Positions 39,760 through 49,916 of a stretch of 64,000 nt of DNA are shown one piece after another. The notes under the pieces are model-generated. The model had not been told where the DNA came from and did no database searches. It saw only the letters and a program-made list of their open reading frames with translations. Numbering within the stretch: the first letter of the stretch is position 1; each line of letters starts with the position of its first letter. This stretch comes from Huiozyma naganishii CBS 8797 (Eukaryota > Ascomycota > Saccharomycetes > Saccharomycetales > Saccharomycetaceae): positions 660,299 through 724,298 of the forward strand of contig NC_035929.1 in the NCBI RefSeq assembly GCF_000348985.1, written 5' to 3'. The position numbers and the translations under genes are program-made.

Positions 39760-39767
39760 GACCAGCA
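39760..39767 (+). promoter_or_regulatory. Candidate Ace2/Swi5 site (GACCAGCA)
   Basis: Matches RRCCAGCR, about 450 bp before the DSE2 start. Together with the site at 39548 it supports conserved daughter-cell expression. Confidence 0.4.
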
Positions 39768-40215
39768 TTTTTTCCGTTTATTCGCTTAGGGACCTCGACA
39801 AACTACTATTGATGGGTATCAAGCGCTTCGTCGTTGAGTTCATTGAGCAATCGTGAACTGTATTTAAATGCGGTCCTTCCAGCCGAGTATGGATGCTTTT
39901 TTTCAGCTTACATTTCTTTTCCTTCACATATCAAGAAAAATGAATAACTATCGAATTCTCTATTCATCCAAAAGTGTTGTCCAATAGTTTAAAAAACCAC
40001 AAACCCACAACAGCATAACTGTGACGAAAATAATTACACCGTAATAACCCAACAAAACCTTTACTTTCCTTCATCTTCAAGTTAGAATCTTAACTTATTA
40101 CATTCCTTTCCTTTTTTTATTATAAACCTAACCCAAGTCTTTCCTTCCTTTCTAGGTATTATATCTCACTCAAGTCCTTCCTTTATAAGAATTTATTCTT
40201 CAATTCCAATTCAAT

Positions 40216-40977
40216 ATGAAATTCAATCAAACTATTATCAATTCCCTTCTTTTTCTAGTATTCACTTTGACTGCTGCCGCCGATGGAGCAGCTCGATTTA
40301 TTACAAAAGATGGTGTCGTCTACAGTTATGCTGTTCATACTAAAACATTACAACCTGCAAGAGTTATTGTGTCCACACGCTATTACACAAAAACGCACGT
40401 GAGAGAGATTACTCTTGCTAACAACGAGATTGCCACGACCACTGAAAAAACGGCTGTCGCATCAACGATCACCAGTTCAATCCAAGGGACAGGTGGATCT
40501 TCTGCCACAGGCACTATCGAAACTATGTCTACTCCAGCTACCAGTGCTCCAACTGTTTCGACGACCGAGTCCACATCGGACTCGGTCGAACAAACTTCAT
40601 CCACAACCACGAGCACTCCGGAAACAAACGTTCAGTCTACAAGTAGAAGCGTTTTGTATCAAACTTTACGTCCGCCAGTGTCTTCCAGCAATGCTCCCGC
40701 ACAAACGGGCATGTCGAGATCGACTTCTACTCTGTCTAACGTGAAACCCAAAACGACCTCGATTCCCACTAAGTCTGCGCTACAATCGGCTACCCACACG
40801 ACTGCTGCGCCGGTTTCAACGTACAATGACAATGGAACGTGTTACGTCTACTACGAGGACGACGTCAGCGACTCGGACTACTACAGCACCGCGTACATCA
40901 CTGACCCAAGCCAGAGCGTAGACGCTGCTACTACAATTACCAGCACGAGGACGAGAACGGTGTACAAGACGCTGTGA
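40216..40977 (+). CDS. DSE2: Dse2, daughter-specific cell-separation wall protein
   Basis: A protein of 253 aa, shorter than S. cerevisiae Dse2 (325 aa). It is secreted to the daughter side of the septum and helps cell separation. A signal peptide covers about 1-23 ([21 protein letters not shown]). The middle is Ser/Thr-rich and presumably O-mannosylated; much of the length difference lies there. The conserved C-terminal module is CYVYYEDD...[12 protein letters not shown]. Position between CHS7 and RPC10 and the upstream Ace2 sites agree. Confidence 0.87.
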   Translation: MKFNQTIINSLLFLVFTLTAAADGAARFITKDGVVYSYAVHTKTLQPARVIVSTRYYTKTHVREITLANNEIATTTEKTAVASTITSSIQGTGGSSATGTIETMSTPATSAPTVSTTESTSDSVEQTSSTTTSTPETNVQSTSRSVLYQTLRPPVSSSNAPAQTGMSRSTSTLSNVKPKTTSIPTKSALQSATHTTAAPVSTYNDNGTCYVYYEDDVSDSDYYSTAYITDPSQSVDAATTITSTRTRTVYKTL

Positions 40978-41413
40978 AAATAGGGGGATGTCCCCAGTAC
41001 TACATTTTCCAGTGCCTCCAAACAGGTAATTGCATTCCATAACGAAAACAAAACTCTGAGACCACCACCATTTATGTAACATTAGTCCTTATTCGTTTCC
41101 ACTTCTCATTATTCTATTATTATTATATATACGGCCAGCCAAGAGACATTGCGTCAATTGTCGGATTTGTGCAACTCGTGCTAAGAATAATACACGATAT
41201 CGTGGTGGGCATTACACCAGGGAATAGGTATGCTCGACGATGTTGTCACTCTTTGCAATACACTTTTGTATGTGTCTCTCTTTTTCGCACTGCGAAATAT
41301 TGAATTTTTATGTAATAAAGAAAAAAATTTTCAAGTAAGCGATGCTTTGAAGAGCACACGCGGTTGGTTTTAACACAAATCTTGTACAGGAAGACCGCCA
41401 CCACGAACGAAGC
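40978..41413. other. DSE2-RPC10 intergenic region
   Basis: A 436-bp spacer with a TATTATTATTATATA run near 41113. It holds the DSE2 terminator and RPC10 promoter; nothing else is supported. Confidence 0.4.
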
Positions 41414-41626
41414 ATGTCCCGCGAAGGTTTTCAGATCCCAACAAATCTAGACGTTGCTGCTGCCGGTACGTCGCAGGCAAGAAGCGCCACTTTGAAGTAC
41501 ATCTGTGCGGAGTGTTCTGCCAAGTTGTCTCTGTCGAAAACGGATCCTGTTCGTTGTAAAGAGTGTGGTCACCGTATTCTGTTGAAGACGAGAACCAAGA
41601 GGATGGTTCAGTTTGAGGCCAGGTAA
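41414..41626 (+). CDS. RPC10: Rpc10 (Rpb12), subunit shared by RNA polymerases I, II and III
   Basis: A protein of 70 aa, exactly the S. cerevisiae length. A zinc ribbon is formed by C31, C34, C48 and C51 (CAEC and CKEC). The basic C-terminus RILLKTRTKRMVQFEAR is the family's most conserved part and packs against the second-largest subunit. The N-terminal 25 residues are variable. Confidence 0.97.
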   Translation: MSREGFQIPTNLDVAAAGTSQARSATLKYICAECSAKLSLSKTDPVRCKECGHRILLKTRTKRMVQFEAR

Positions 41627-41860
41627 AAGAGAGAGAGAGGGTGAAATGTGCGGTGCCCTTTTTTTCTTAAGGACCTGTCCTTTGCATTTTTGTTGTCGTC
41701 GCTGTATCATATCTAGGAGGAATTGGGAAATTTCCCTGACAGCAATATAGAGGAGTGGAAGAAACAGTATATAATCAGCCAAGGATATCTTTTGTATGTC
41801 GGCAGTTTTTTATAGTATCTATCAATGTTGTTTATAAATGTTTTCTCTATACAAGTCTAT

Positions 41861-42805
41861 TCAGACCTCCACGATGACTGGTTCTTGTAAGAAACTGAAT
41901 TGTCTGACGAGAACGCCACCCTCTTTCAGGACTTTGAAGCTGTGTTCATCCATCCTGTAGGACTGACTGTAGACGACCTCTTTGATTCCCGTCTGCACGA
42001 TCTTGACAGAACAAGTGAGGCACGGGCATGTGTCACAGTAGAGCGTCGCGTTGTCACCCACACGGTCCCTCCCGGCCTCCAATAAAGCGTTTTCCTCCGC
42101 GTGTAGACACAGACAGGTGTGCAAGTTGTCAGACCCGCCACCGTTGCACCGGGGGCACCCGCCGTTAAAGCAATTTGTCAGATGCCGCGGGGTGCCGTTG
42201 TACCCTGTTGCGATGACTCTGCATTCACGCACAATGACACACCCGACCCGCCGTTTCATACAATTCGACCGCGAAGCGGCCAACGTTGCCAGCTTCATGA
42301 AGTATGTGTCCCAGTCTGGTCTCAGCGGCGGGTTCAACTCGAGAGGGCTGGACAATTTCGCGTTCCTGAGCACAGAAAGTTGTTCGCGCATCGCTGCATT
42401 GAGCCGTCGTTGTAGCGTCTCGGGAGAGGAGTCCGGCTGCGTGGCCACAACCCGGTACTTAAATTGCGCCTTTTCCCTGAGGGCAATGCCGTCGCCACAG
42501 AAGTCGTGCTCATCGAGCATCGCAATGAGCTTGCTCACATCACCATTTCCACACCGTGCAATTCGAAGCGATACGGGAGCGTCAACCGAAATATGCACGA
42601 AGAACGGCCTCCTCTCGAGCGCGTTGCACAGTACCAGCGACTCGCAGGGAACCACAAGGTCCCTCGCGTAGTTCAGCGTGAAGTACCGTAGGATCTCGTC
42701 GACCCCGACCGCCGCGTCGAGCCTCTCGAACCCGAACTCGCCGGCCAGCAGATCCACAAGAACGTCTGCGCCACTAAACTTCGTCCCGCTCACGGCAACC
42801 AGCAT
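41861..42805 (-). CDS. DCD1: Dcd1, deoxycytidylate deaminase
   Basis: A protein of 314 aa from the ATG at 42803-42805 (S. cerevisiae Dcd1: 312 aa). It converts dCMP to dUMP, feeding dTMP synthesis. The N-terminal ~150 residues form a P-loop-like domain (AVSGTKFSG) found in fungal Dcd1. The catalytic deaminase domain follows, with zinc ligands H235, C262 and C265 and proton shuttle E237 (motifs HAEENALL and CPCLTC). Extra cysteines at 212-220 (CFNGGCPRC) form the usual second zinc site. Divergent from CRP1. Confidence 0.96.
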   Translation of the reverse strand: MLVAVSGTKFSGADVLVDLLAGEFGFERLDAAVGVDEILRYFTLNYARDLVVPCESLVLCNALERRPFFVHISVDAPVSLRIARCGNGDVSKLIAMLDEHDFCGDGIALREKAQFKYRVVATQPDSSPETLQRRLNAAMREQLSVLRNAKLSSPLELNPPLRPDWDTYFMKLATLAASRSNCMKRRVGCVIVRECRVIATGYNGTPRHLTNCFNGGCPRCNGGGSDNLHTCLCLHAEENALLEAGRDRVGDNATLYCDTCPCLTCSVKIVQTGIKEVVYSQSYRMDEHSFKVLKEGGVLVRQFSFLQEPVIVEV

Positions 42806-42991
42806 CCCCAATTGTGCTGCTGCTGCACGCTCCAGATATCCGTCTCAACACTGCGCTCGCAGTCTTGCTTAGTCACTGCTACTCAGTTTACATTAGCAAG
42901 CCGTTACATAATAGCACAGGCAACAGTGAAAGAAAAAAAATATTGTATAAAAAGGAGACGCCGTTCGAGGACTGGAGGGGAGAGAAGGGAA

Positions 42992-43021
42992 TCCGTTGTT
43001 GTTGTTGCTGCTGTTGTTGCC
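42992..43021 (+). repeat. GTT/GCT trinucleotide microsatellite before CRP1
   Basis: A run of GTT, GCT and GTT triplets ends about 30 bp before the CRP1 ATG. It keeps a long frame open upstream, but no ATG in that frame precedes 43051 in a usable place, so it is read as 5' UTR. Confidence 0.6.
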
Positions 43022-43050
43022 TACGACGGTATACAGTCACGGCTATACGG

Positions 43051-43977
43051 ATGGCGGTTTCTACACAGTACACGTTTTGCTGGCCTGCGGGCCCGAGCGA
43101 GGTGTTTATCACCGGGGAGTTCGACCACTGGGCGGGTTCTCTGCCCCTTGTGAAGACGAGCAAGGGGGACTTTGAGATTACGTTCCCAGTCGAGGTGGAG
43201 GGCGACGATAAGTTCTTCTTCAAGTTTATTGTTGACGGGGAATGGACCGCGAGCGACGCGTACAGCAAGGAGGGCGACGGCTGCGGCTTCGAGAACAACT
43301 ACATCACCGCAGAGGACGTTGCCGCGCCTGGTATTCAAGCGCAGTTTGCTGCGATTCCAGAGGCTGGTGGTCTTTCCGCGAAGAGCAATGTGGGGGAGAA
43401 GGAGGAGGCCGAGGGGGCGCACACTGGGGACGTGCACATCATGCCCGTGGAGGAAATGCCCGCGCAGGGCACGCCCCTTGCTGGACCAGGACCCGTGATT
43501 GTGCAGCACCCGGAAGAGGTCAAGGAGTTCTCAGAGATTAGGGACGTCGACGCTAAGGCACTGAACGAGCAACTCAACGCAGAACTCAACGCACAATTGG
43601 AGGACGTGGAGCCCGTCGAGGACGCACCAGAAGTCTCAGAGGTGAAATCCTGTAGCTCTTCGGAATCGTCCAAGCAAGAGGAGCCACAAGAGCCAGCTGC
43701 AAAACCAACTGAAGATGTCCCACAGACGAAGAGGGCTGAGGTTTCAGCTAAGTCCCCAACTCCAACACCTGCTGCGGCGCCGGCTAAATCGAAATTGAAG
43801 GAGCAGCCTGCCACTGAGACTCCAAGGACAACAGAGAAGGCTAGCTCGCCCAAGAAGACCGTCCCACAGAAAAAGAAGATCCCACGCAAGGTCAATGGCA
43901 CTAGTTCAAGCAAACCGATCATCCAAGCTAAGCCAAAAAGTGGAGTCTTCTCCAAATTGAAAAAACTGTTCAACTGA
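43051..43977 (+). CDS. CRP1: Crp1/Mdg1-family protein with glycogen-binding-like (CBM48/AMPK) domain
   Basis: A protein of 308 aa from the ATG at 43051 (MAVSTQYTFCWPAG); the S. cerevisiae relatives are Crp1 (465 aa) and Mdg1 (366 aa). Crp1 binds cruciform DNA in vitro and Mdg1 is linked to pheromone G-protein signalling. An AMPK-type carbohydrate-binding fold spans about 5-90: VFITGEFDHWAGSLPL, FEITFPVEVEGDDKFFFKFIVDGEW and ENNYIT. The rest is acidic then Lys/Pro-rich, likely disordered. The very C-terminus, VFSKLKKLFN, is an amphipathic helix. Duplicates CRP1 (VIII) and MDG1 (XIV) cannot be separated by domain; position gives CRP1. Confidence 0.88.
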   Translation: MAVSTQYTFCWPAGPSEVFITGEFDHWAGSLPLVKTSKGDFEITFPVEVEGDDKFFFKFIVDGEWTASDAYSKEGDGCGFENNYITAEDVAAPGIQAQFAAIPEAGGLSAKSNVGEKEEAEGAHTGDVHIMPVEEMPAQGTPLAGPGPVIVQHPEEVKEFSEIRDVDAKALNEQLNAELNAQLEDVEPVEDAPEVSEVKSCSSSESSKQEEPQEPAAKPTEDVPQTKRAEVSAKSPTPTPAAAPAKSKLKEQPATETPRTTEKASSPKKTVPQKKKIPRKVNGTSSSKPIIQAKPKSGVFSKLKKLFN

Positions 43978-44590
43978 TCGCACAACTGATCCCATTTTTT
44001 TGCTAGACTTAGTTTACTGGGAACTATTTGACGTTCCAAAAACGATTGTTAAACTCACACATCAAGAAATGTTGCAAGATAAAAAAGAGGAAAAAAGAAA
44101 AGGAGAAGTAGTGGTAGTAAACAGCAACTGTAATAATTAATATTCCTCTCCCCCCCTATCTAAGGAAAACATTGGTTTTCATACAAGCTTTGTACCTAGT
44201 CCAGGCACAAACCCGGCTATTCAAACACAAAAACTAATTTTAATAAACACATATAATGCTTTTCTTTTCGTACACTTTTATTCTCTAATACTTACTACTA
44301 TATCCCTAATAATTTGTAGTCCTCTAACATTTAGCGTTTGGTCCTCACTACGATTTCCTCCCCTTGACTTCATAATACAACTTATTTTGTTCTGAAACTT
44401 TGTCTCAAATCTGAGGGCTGGAAAGATTGTCCAGCTTTCTTTTGTTACCATCAACACTCCGAAGTATACCGCACCCTAAAACTGTCTGCCTACCGTTGCC
44501 CCCATATGTATTTACAAGAATAAACATACTGTATTGCTAAAATAACAATATATATGACTACGTATATACAAGTTACCTAGATGTTACAGC
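43978..44590. other. Convergent intergenic region marking the end of chromosome VIII-type gene order
   Basis: A 613-bp AT-rich gap between convergent 3' ends. In S. cerevisiae MRPL6 and IMP3 follow CRP1; here the next genes are unrelated to that order. A rearrangement breakpoint therefore lies in or next to this gap. No repeat or tRNA is visible that would explain it. Confidence 0.45.
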
Positions 44591-46534
44591 TCACAGAAGC
44601 ATCTTCGCAATCGATTCAACTCCATGCTCCTGTAAAGTATCCGTTATTTCTTTCCTTGTTTTGAATTGAGAGTTCCTAAACTGGTGTTTCAGAGTCCGAT
44701 TCCACAACAGTACTAGCTCATCGACAGGCATCCCGTATCTATATAGCATGGAACAGGACCATAGAAAAGTACCACGTCTATTGTTTTTCAGTCCAGTCAG
44801 GGCAATATTCCTCAAAATGACAAACCGATTACCTTTCGTTACCTTCAACTTAATAGCTGTAGGATCAGCAGCCAAGAACGGGTTTACTGTTATAGAGTCC
44901 CAATAGAAGTCAGGCTTATCCGATTTCAGGAACAGGAATTTTGCCAAATTCAAGCCCAAATTGTCCTCGTCGGGTGAACCTGCGATTGGTTTCTTGACAG
45001 AACATATTTTTTTAATATAGAGCGAAGCAACGACGGCCCACAGAGAATCTACGTGATGAGGATCCATACCATGCAATTTGTGTAATATTTCGTCCAGAAA
45101 AATACTCATGTCCGACTTCATAACGTTCTTGGAAGCTATGTCCCACTCTACCAACTTGTTAATTATACTGGTGTACGCCCTAAAGGAGTCTTTCTTCGGA
45201 ACAGTATCTAGGAGTTTTATAGCTCTTTTTACACTTTCCATTTTTTCCGATTGGAGTAAATGACAAACGATTGAATTGTAGTCCACTGCAGACAGTGACC
45301 CGTAGAGCTCAGTTATACGTTTTATTACTTTATCCACGCTCGATGAATCATAAAATTTAAGATGCAAACGTAGAAGTGCAGATAGAAACCTTTTGCTAGA
45401 CCATATTATTTCTTGGCTTTTTGCCGTTGTGTGTAGTTTCATACTATTCAGCAATTCTTGAGCCATTGTGATAGAGTTTGTTTCGGTCGTATAGTGTATT
45501 ATAACTGGTAACAATAAGGGGTCGTTGCAATATTCCTCAGGGGATAGCTTCCAGATGAGCTCTTTACACACAGATCTGTAGTTGTTATTCTGAGTGAAGA
45601 GCTTGAAAACTTTGTATAGGATCCTTGAGTCATGTTTCATGAGGGACGTGTAGAAATCCTGGATTTTTGTCCATGTTAGGTAAACACCAGCAGCATTATT
45701 GATTTTATAATCTTTATCAATTAGTTTGTATGCAATTCGTATCTGACTGTTCATTGATGTGCTCTGCGGGAGGATGTTGGTTCCTAAAAGTATGTTCAAA
45801 ACCTTTTTGGATAGTAGAGGCTCTCCACCATCCATCGACAATGCTTTGTCGCATAGAATGAGAAGCTGGAAATGGTTCAGCTGAAGGGGAATGTCATGCA
45901 ATTGTAATAGGTTCACAACATCAACAAACCTTCTAAGGTGATGTACATCAAACGGAGGGTTACGAAAAGATAATGCGGATATGATTTTATTTGCTAAGGC
46001 AGGGTTGGGGCATTCGTTTGGAAATATGCGGTAGTATAGTATGTACAGGTCTAATGATTTTGATATTCGTTTCATTTTCAGAGCAGTCGTCACGCACCAA
46101 TCCAGAACCTCATGTGAATCTGTAAACTGGTAACTTTCACCAGATACCAATTCCACTATGTTGCTGACCCGAGTCAGGTCCTTGGCATTGTAGATAAGCT
46201 CCCGTTCCAGAAATGTGCAATAAAATTGATTGTCCCTATTGAAATTCACAAGTAGTTGAGCAATGGTTGCATCAGAGATTTCTGCCAATGCCGTATGAAT
46301 CATACTGTGGTGCCTTGGCAGAGTAGGTATGAGCGCCCAGTAATCGCGTAACAAGTTTCGGCACTCCTTTGAACTCTTTCGCTGGTCGGATTGGAAACAG
46401 GCGACGAGTTTGCTTGCTAATCGATTGAGCCTTGACGAGTTTGGATAACTAGCATGCGGGGAAAAATTTGCAGTGTATTGTACACGAGTGAGACAAAAAC
46501 GACGTTTTTGAAAGATTCTAAGCGTTTTGAACAT
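44591..46534 (-). CDS. Putative mitochondrial protein, all-helical (PPR-like), unassigned
   Basis: A protein of 647 aa. I do not recognise it with certainty. The N-terminus MFKTLRIFQKRRFCLTRVQY is basic, hydroxylated and free of acidic residues, typical of a mitochondrial presequence. The remainder looks entirely alpha-helical with repeated short helical pairs. It resembles the fast-evolving yeast mitochondrial gene-expression factors that act on single transcripts (the group including Mne1, Aep and Rmd9 proteins). Length is near Mne1 (663 aa), but I saw no motif that proves this. It sits just outside the conserved chromosome VIII block. Confidence 0.72.
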   Translation of the reverse strand: MFKTLRIFQKRRFCLTRVQYTANFSPHASYPNSSRLNRLASKLVACFQSDQRKSSKECRNLLRDYWALIPTLPRHHSMIHTALAEISDATIAQLLVNFNRDNQFYCTFLERELIYNAKDLTRVSNIVELVSGESYQFTDSHEVLDWCVTTALKMKRISKSLDLYILYYRIFPNECPNPALANKIISALSFRNPPFDVHHLRRFVDVVNLLQLHDIPLQLNHFQLLILCDKALSMDGGEPLLSKKVLNILLGTNILPQSTSMNSQIRIAYKLIDKDYKINNAAGVYLTWTKIQDFYTSLMKHDSRILYKVFKLFTQNNNYRSVCKELIWKLSPEEYCNDPLLLPVIIHYTTETNSITMAQELLNSMKLHTTAKSQEIIWSSKRFLSALLRLHLKFYDSSSVDKVIKRITELYGSLSAVDYNSIVCHLLQSEKMESVKRAIKLLDTVPKKDSFRAYTSIINKLVEWDIASKNVMKSDMSIFLDEILHKLHGMDPHHVDSLWAVVASLYIKKICSVKKPIAGSPDEDNLGLNLAKFLFLKSDKPDFYWDSITVNPFLAADPTAIKLKVTKGNRFVILRNIALTGLKNNRRGTFLWSCSMLYRYGMPVDELVLLWNRTLKHQFRNSQFKTRKEITDTLQEHGVESIAKMLL

Positions 46535-46986
46535 GTGAAAGCTTTAATTTCGATTGGATGCCATCGGAACTATAGTCAAATTGCTTAGGCAGATGTAGTG
46601 CGACGTTTTCTTCGGGATAGTGAAGTTTATCCTCTCTGTTTCTGTCTCTATCTCCGTCTCTTTTTTTTTTTTCCGATGAGTTCTCGTAATTTATTGCATT
46701 TCTCCTCTTATGACTAGTTCTACTACAATGATGTTACCTAAGAACCAGCAAACAGGCGGCGATTGGTGCTCTGTTTAGAACAAAATGGAGAAAGGTTTTT
46801 GAGTTTCTGGGAGAGACTAAGTCGCTTCAATCAGTTCTCAACTTTTTCTTGACAAGAATTTTCTCACGAGCGCCTCTAAAAAAAACTCCTAGGTATACAA
46901 TCATTATATTAGATTGTTTAATTCATATTATAAGTGAAGTTACTGAAGGAAAAAGAATACATCGATACATAAGAATAGTATTTGTC
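46535..46986. other. Intergenic region upstream of the mitochondrial-type gene
   Basis: A 452-bp gap with a pyrimidine run (TCTCTGTTTCTGTCTC...) and a T14 tract at about 46660-46674. These fit a poly(dA:dT) promoter for the gene to the left. No gene seen. Confidence 0.4.
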
Positions 46987-47586
46987 TCAAGTTTTGTTAG
47001 AAATAAGAGCCACCAATTCTTCAAAAGATTCACTTATATCATCATAGGAGCTTTCGAAAACCTTCCCATTTTCGATATTGATATTTTCTCCCTGCGCCGC
47101 TTTGAATAGAATGTCTCTGTTGGGGAACGACAGTTGTACTGTCTTTGAGGTAACCTCCAATCCAATACCTGTCAAAACCTGGGTAAGTTGTTCATTACAT
47201 TTATCACCACCATGGCTGCCGTAGGTCACAACCGTAGCTTTCTTCTCCTTCCATTCATTTGAGAGATAATCTATGGCATTTTTCAAACCAGCAGGATACC
47301 CCCAATTATACTGCGGTGAGACGAATATGAAACCGTCCTGGGCTGAGATAAGCTTACTCCATCGTCTCGTGTGCTCATGCTCGTACTGCATTGGATCTTT
47401 GATCATGGCTGGAATTCCGGGTTCGTCATAGAAAGGCAAATTCTGCTTTTGCAAATCGATAATATTGAAATTGATGCTTGATGTACCTTCATGCTCTGCC
47501 TTTAAACGGTTTACAATAAATTCCGCAATTTGTGGACAGCATCTGGGATTTCTAATGGACCCAACTAATACGCCTATTTGGTACAT
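46987..47586 (-). CDS. LOT6: Lot6-like NAD(P)H-dependent FMN reductase / quinone reductase
   Basis: A protein of 199 aa (S. cerevisiae Lot6: 191 aa). Lot6 is a flavodoxin-fold dimer that reduces quinones with NAD(P)H and binds the 20S proteasome. Visible motifs are the phosphate loop GSIRN (9-13), the family signature SPQYNWGYPAGLKNAIDYL, and TYGSHGGDKCNEQL, which contacts flavin. All align with Lot6. In S. cerevisiae LOT6 is on chromosome XII, so it may be the orthologue moved here or a subtelomeric paralogue. Confidence 0.85.
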   Translation of the reverse strand: MYQIGVLVGSIRNPRCCPQIAEFIVNRLKAEHEGTSSINFNIIDLQKQNLPFYDEPGIPAMIKDPMQYEHEHTRRWSKLISAQDGFIFVSPQYNWGYPAGLKNAIDYLSNEWKEKKATVVTYGSHGGDKCNEQLTQVLTGIGLEVTSKTVQLSFPNRDILFKAAQGENINIENGKVFESSYDDISESFEELVALISNKT

Positions 47587-48294
47587 CTTTTTGAGGTTAA
47601 GGTAGGCGAGATGCTTTTGAAGCCTTGATCACGAAAATGCCAAGACTTCAATACTCTCAAGGAAAACACCAGATCGTGCCTTCTTTAAAAAGATGCAGGA
47701 CCCAATTCTTTCACACGTTACAATTTTTCATGTTCTTTTTGCATGGGAATAAACACGGAAATAAACGCGGAAATAAATAGGTAATAGGATGGGGCGAGAA
47801 GTTTGAATCGGCTGCGCCTCAGAATATATCAAGGAATTGTTGCAGGAGTGTGCCTGACGATGACAAGTGCTTTACAACCTACACACAAAAAATATGTTGT
47901 AAGATTCTTTTCACATTTGCCAAACTGAGCCTTTAACATAATATTTTATTCGTTAATAAATTTGTTTTCCTCGCCGAACAAAACCTGAAACACAGATGCA
48001 TCTATATTCCTAATGTGCAATCAACAACACAATCCAACTGATAAACCTTGCAGGAAAGTTGATGTTGAGACGTTTGAAAATCTGTTTCAACTTCTCTACG
48101 TTTGCTTCCGATGATCCTATTGAATATATTTTCCTGCATTTCATTGACCAAAATCTCTTAGCGTAGACAAAATACCATTAAAACGGAGCGAACCGATTTT
48201 GTTTTTTTGGCGCCTGGATTTATCTAACAACGGTATTCGCTTGGTCCCCGAAGCTCCTCAATAATTCGTTTTGACTTTCGCTCGTCTGACCATT

Positions 48295-48840
48295 GAATTG
48301 CAAATGTCATTGCTTTGCTAATCGACAGTGTGTTGATAATAGCAAAAGATTCATCGGTTGCTGGTGTTCGAGCATTCACCAACCTCGCTATCATTTGGGG
48401 AAATGATTTCTCTGCTGAATCATTACCTTACAAGCTTACATTCCGATCGCAGAGGGTTCTGGTTCGTCAGATATTCTGAACTCTATATCTGATTTATTTG
48501 CTATTGAATTCATCGATAACCAGAAAATTTTAGTAAGGAACTTCACATTGCATCTGTACATTAATGACTCTAATGGCATTGGTATATCTGTTGAAGACTT
48601 CTGCTCTTACTTCGTCCAATCTTTAAAGGTGTCCATTTCGTGCCATTAAAACGACCCGAGAAACTGGAAAAATTCTTACTCAAGAAGACATTCTATTTTT
48701 GGCAGTGACAGTACCAAAGCAAATGATATAGGATGAAAATATTAGTCAATACACATGTGTCTATGTATCTGAGTTGCGAGTCGAGGTTCAGGGAACGAGA
48801 AGAGTTAGCCACTGCCGAGCTCTTTAGCGTTTCCCATTAA
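48295..48840 (+). pseudogene. Probable decayed protein-coding relic, unidentified
   Basis: Three overlapping open stretches without a usable ATG follow one another in different frames. One runs 48295-48478 (protein-like string with NVIALLIDSVLIIAKDSS). The second runs 48419-48649 (DILNSISDLFAIEFIDN). The third runs about 48628-48840, with one stop at 48706 (FVPLKRPEKLEKFLLKK). Composition and hydrophobic pattern look like real protein broken by small indels. I cannot name the family. Confidence 0.35.
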
Positions 48841-49601
48841 CTTGATCATTGATGAAGCTTCTGACACCTAACTGGTTGTTATCATCCCACCGTCTTACTT
48901 AGTTCATTTCTGAAAAATGGACACATTTTCACTGCAAAAGTTGGTTCGTCTATTGCAATATTCAGACTACTCTTAAACTTTGCTTCAATAGTTTTTACTT
49001 TTTCAATCTTTTTCTATTTTCGACATCATTAAATGGTGTATTCAATAGTACCATGTAATCAGAACCCCTTCCCTGTTACTTTGCAATGTACAGTTCACCA
49101 GCATACTGCCTTTTAGTTTAGATTTTTCTCATATATTAGCTTAGAATTGCGGTAAAGGATTTTGAATAAGACTGGTAAAAGCTCGACTTTCTACCAGCAC
49201 GTGGCTCTACTCGCCTACTAAGACAAAGCTCTATTGGTAAGCAGATTCAAAGACCGCATTTACAGCGATAGGCAATTCAAACATACCACCAATGTTAGGA
49301 ACCTCCACTATTTTTCAAACTCCATGTTGTGTATGAGGCAGGTAGTGGAATACAAGACTGAGAGGTACGAACACTCCGAGATTACCAACAGCTATGTTAA
49401 AACGGAATTCGTATAGGCTGCTTTAAATCCCTCAGCGTATTCAATTTAGCACACCTCATCTATATCACAAGTTTGAAGTTGTTCCAGTTATTTTCTTGGC
49501 AGAGTACCCAACACTTGTTTTTTTTCAGTTGCACACAAAAAATAACGTCATTCTCAAAAAAATCAATAGTTCCACGGAACCAATAAAAAATTTAATTATT
49601 C

Positions 49602-49608
49602 TTAGTAA
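49602..49608 (-). promoter_or_regulatory. Yap1-type response element upstream of the GRE2-like gene
   Basis: TTAGTAA (TTACTAA on the reverse strand) matches the Yap1 TTASTAA element, 309 bp before the start. GRE2 in S. cerevisiae is stress-induced, so this is plausible, but a 7-bp AT-rich motif is weak evidence. Confidence 0.3.
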
Positions 49609-49916
49609 GGCGACGGCAAGAAAACGAAAAGGAAAGGAATTACGGTAAGGTAAACATCAATCCACGGAAGAGCTCAACGAATGATACTTTAAAGTTGGGT
49701 TATGTTTTATTTTTACAAAAACATCCCCAAGATGACTAAGCAGTTGTGATACAATCAGATAAACGCCAAAAAAAAACAGCAAATACTGAGTTTTTTTAGC
49801 GTCTTCTTGAAAAATCTGGGAATATATAAAAGATAGGAATGATTCAGGTTTTTGGGCTTCCTTGTTACCTGAATAAAGCAATCTTAAAGAGCAACAACTA
49901 CAAAGCCAATTGAAAA

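Larger units (their letters stand above)
39123..40215. promoter_or_regulatory. Long DSE2 upstream region
   Basis: A 1093-bp gap between CHS7 and DSE2 on the same strand. Two exact Ace2/Swi5 consensus sites are annotated separately. The last 150 bp before DSE2 are rich in TTCCTT and CTTT runs. No other gene is evident. Confidence 0.5.
47587..49916. other. Gene-poor 2.3-kb stretch
   Basis: A 2330-bp AT-rich gap between the LOT6-like and GRE2-like genes, by far the longest non-coding gap before the subtelomere. It holds a probable coding relic (48295-48840) and a Yap1-type site near the GRE2-like start. Elsewhere only short open frames without recognisable content. Confidence 0.5.

Noticed and set aside
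42814..43050. 79-codon N-terminal extension of CRP1
   Set aside because: It has no ATG at its start and runs through the GTT/GCT microsatellite; the conserved domain starts right at ATG 43051.
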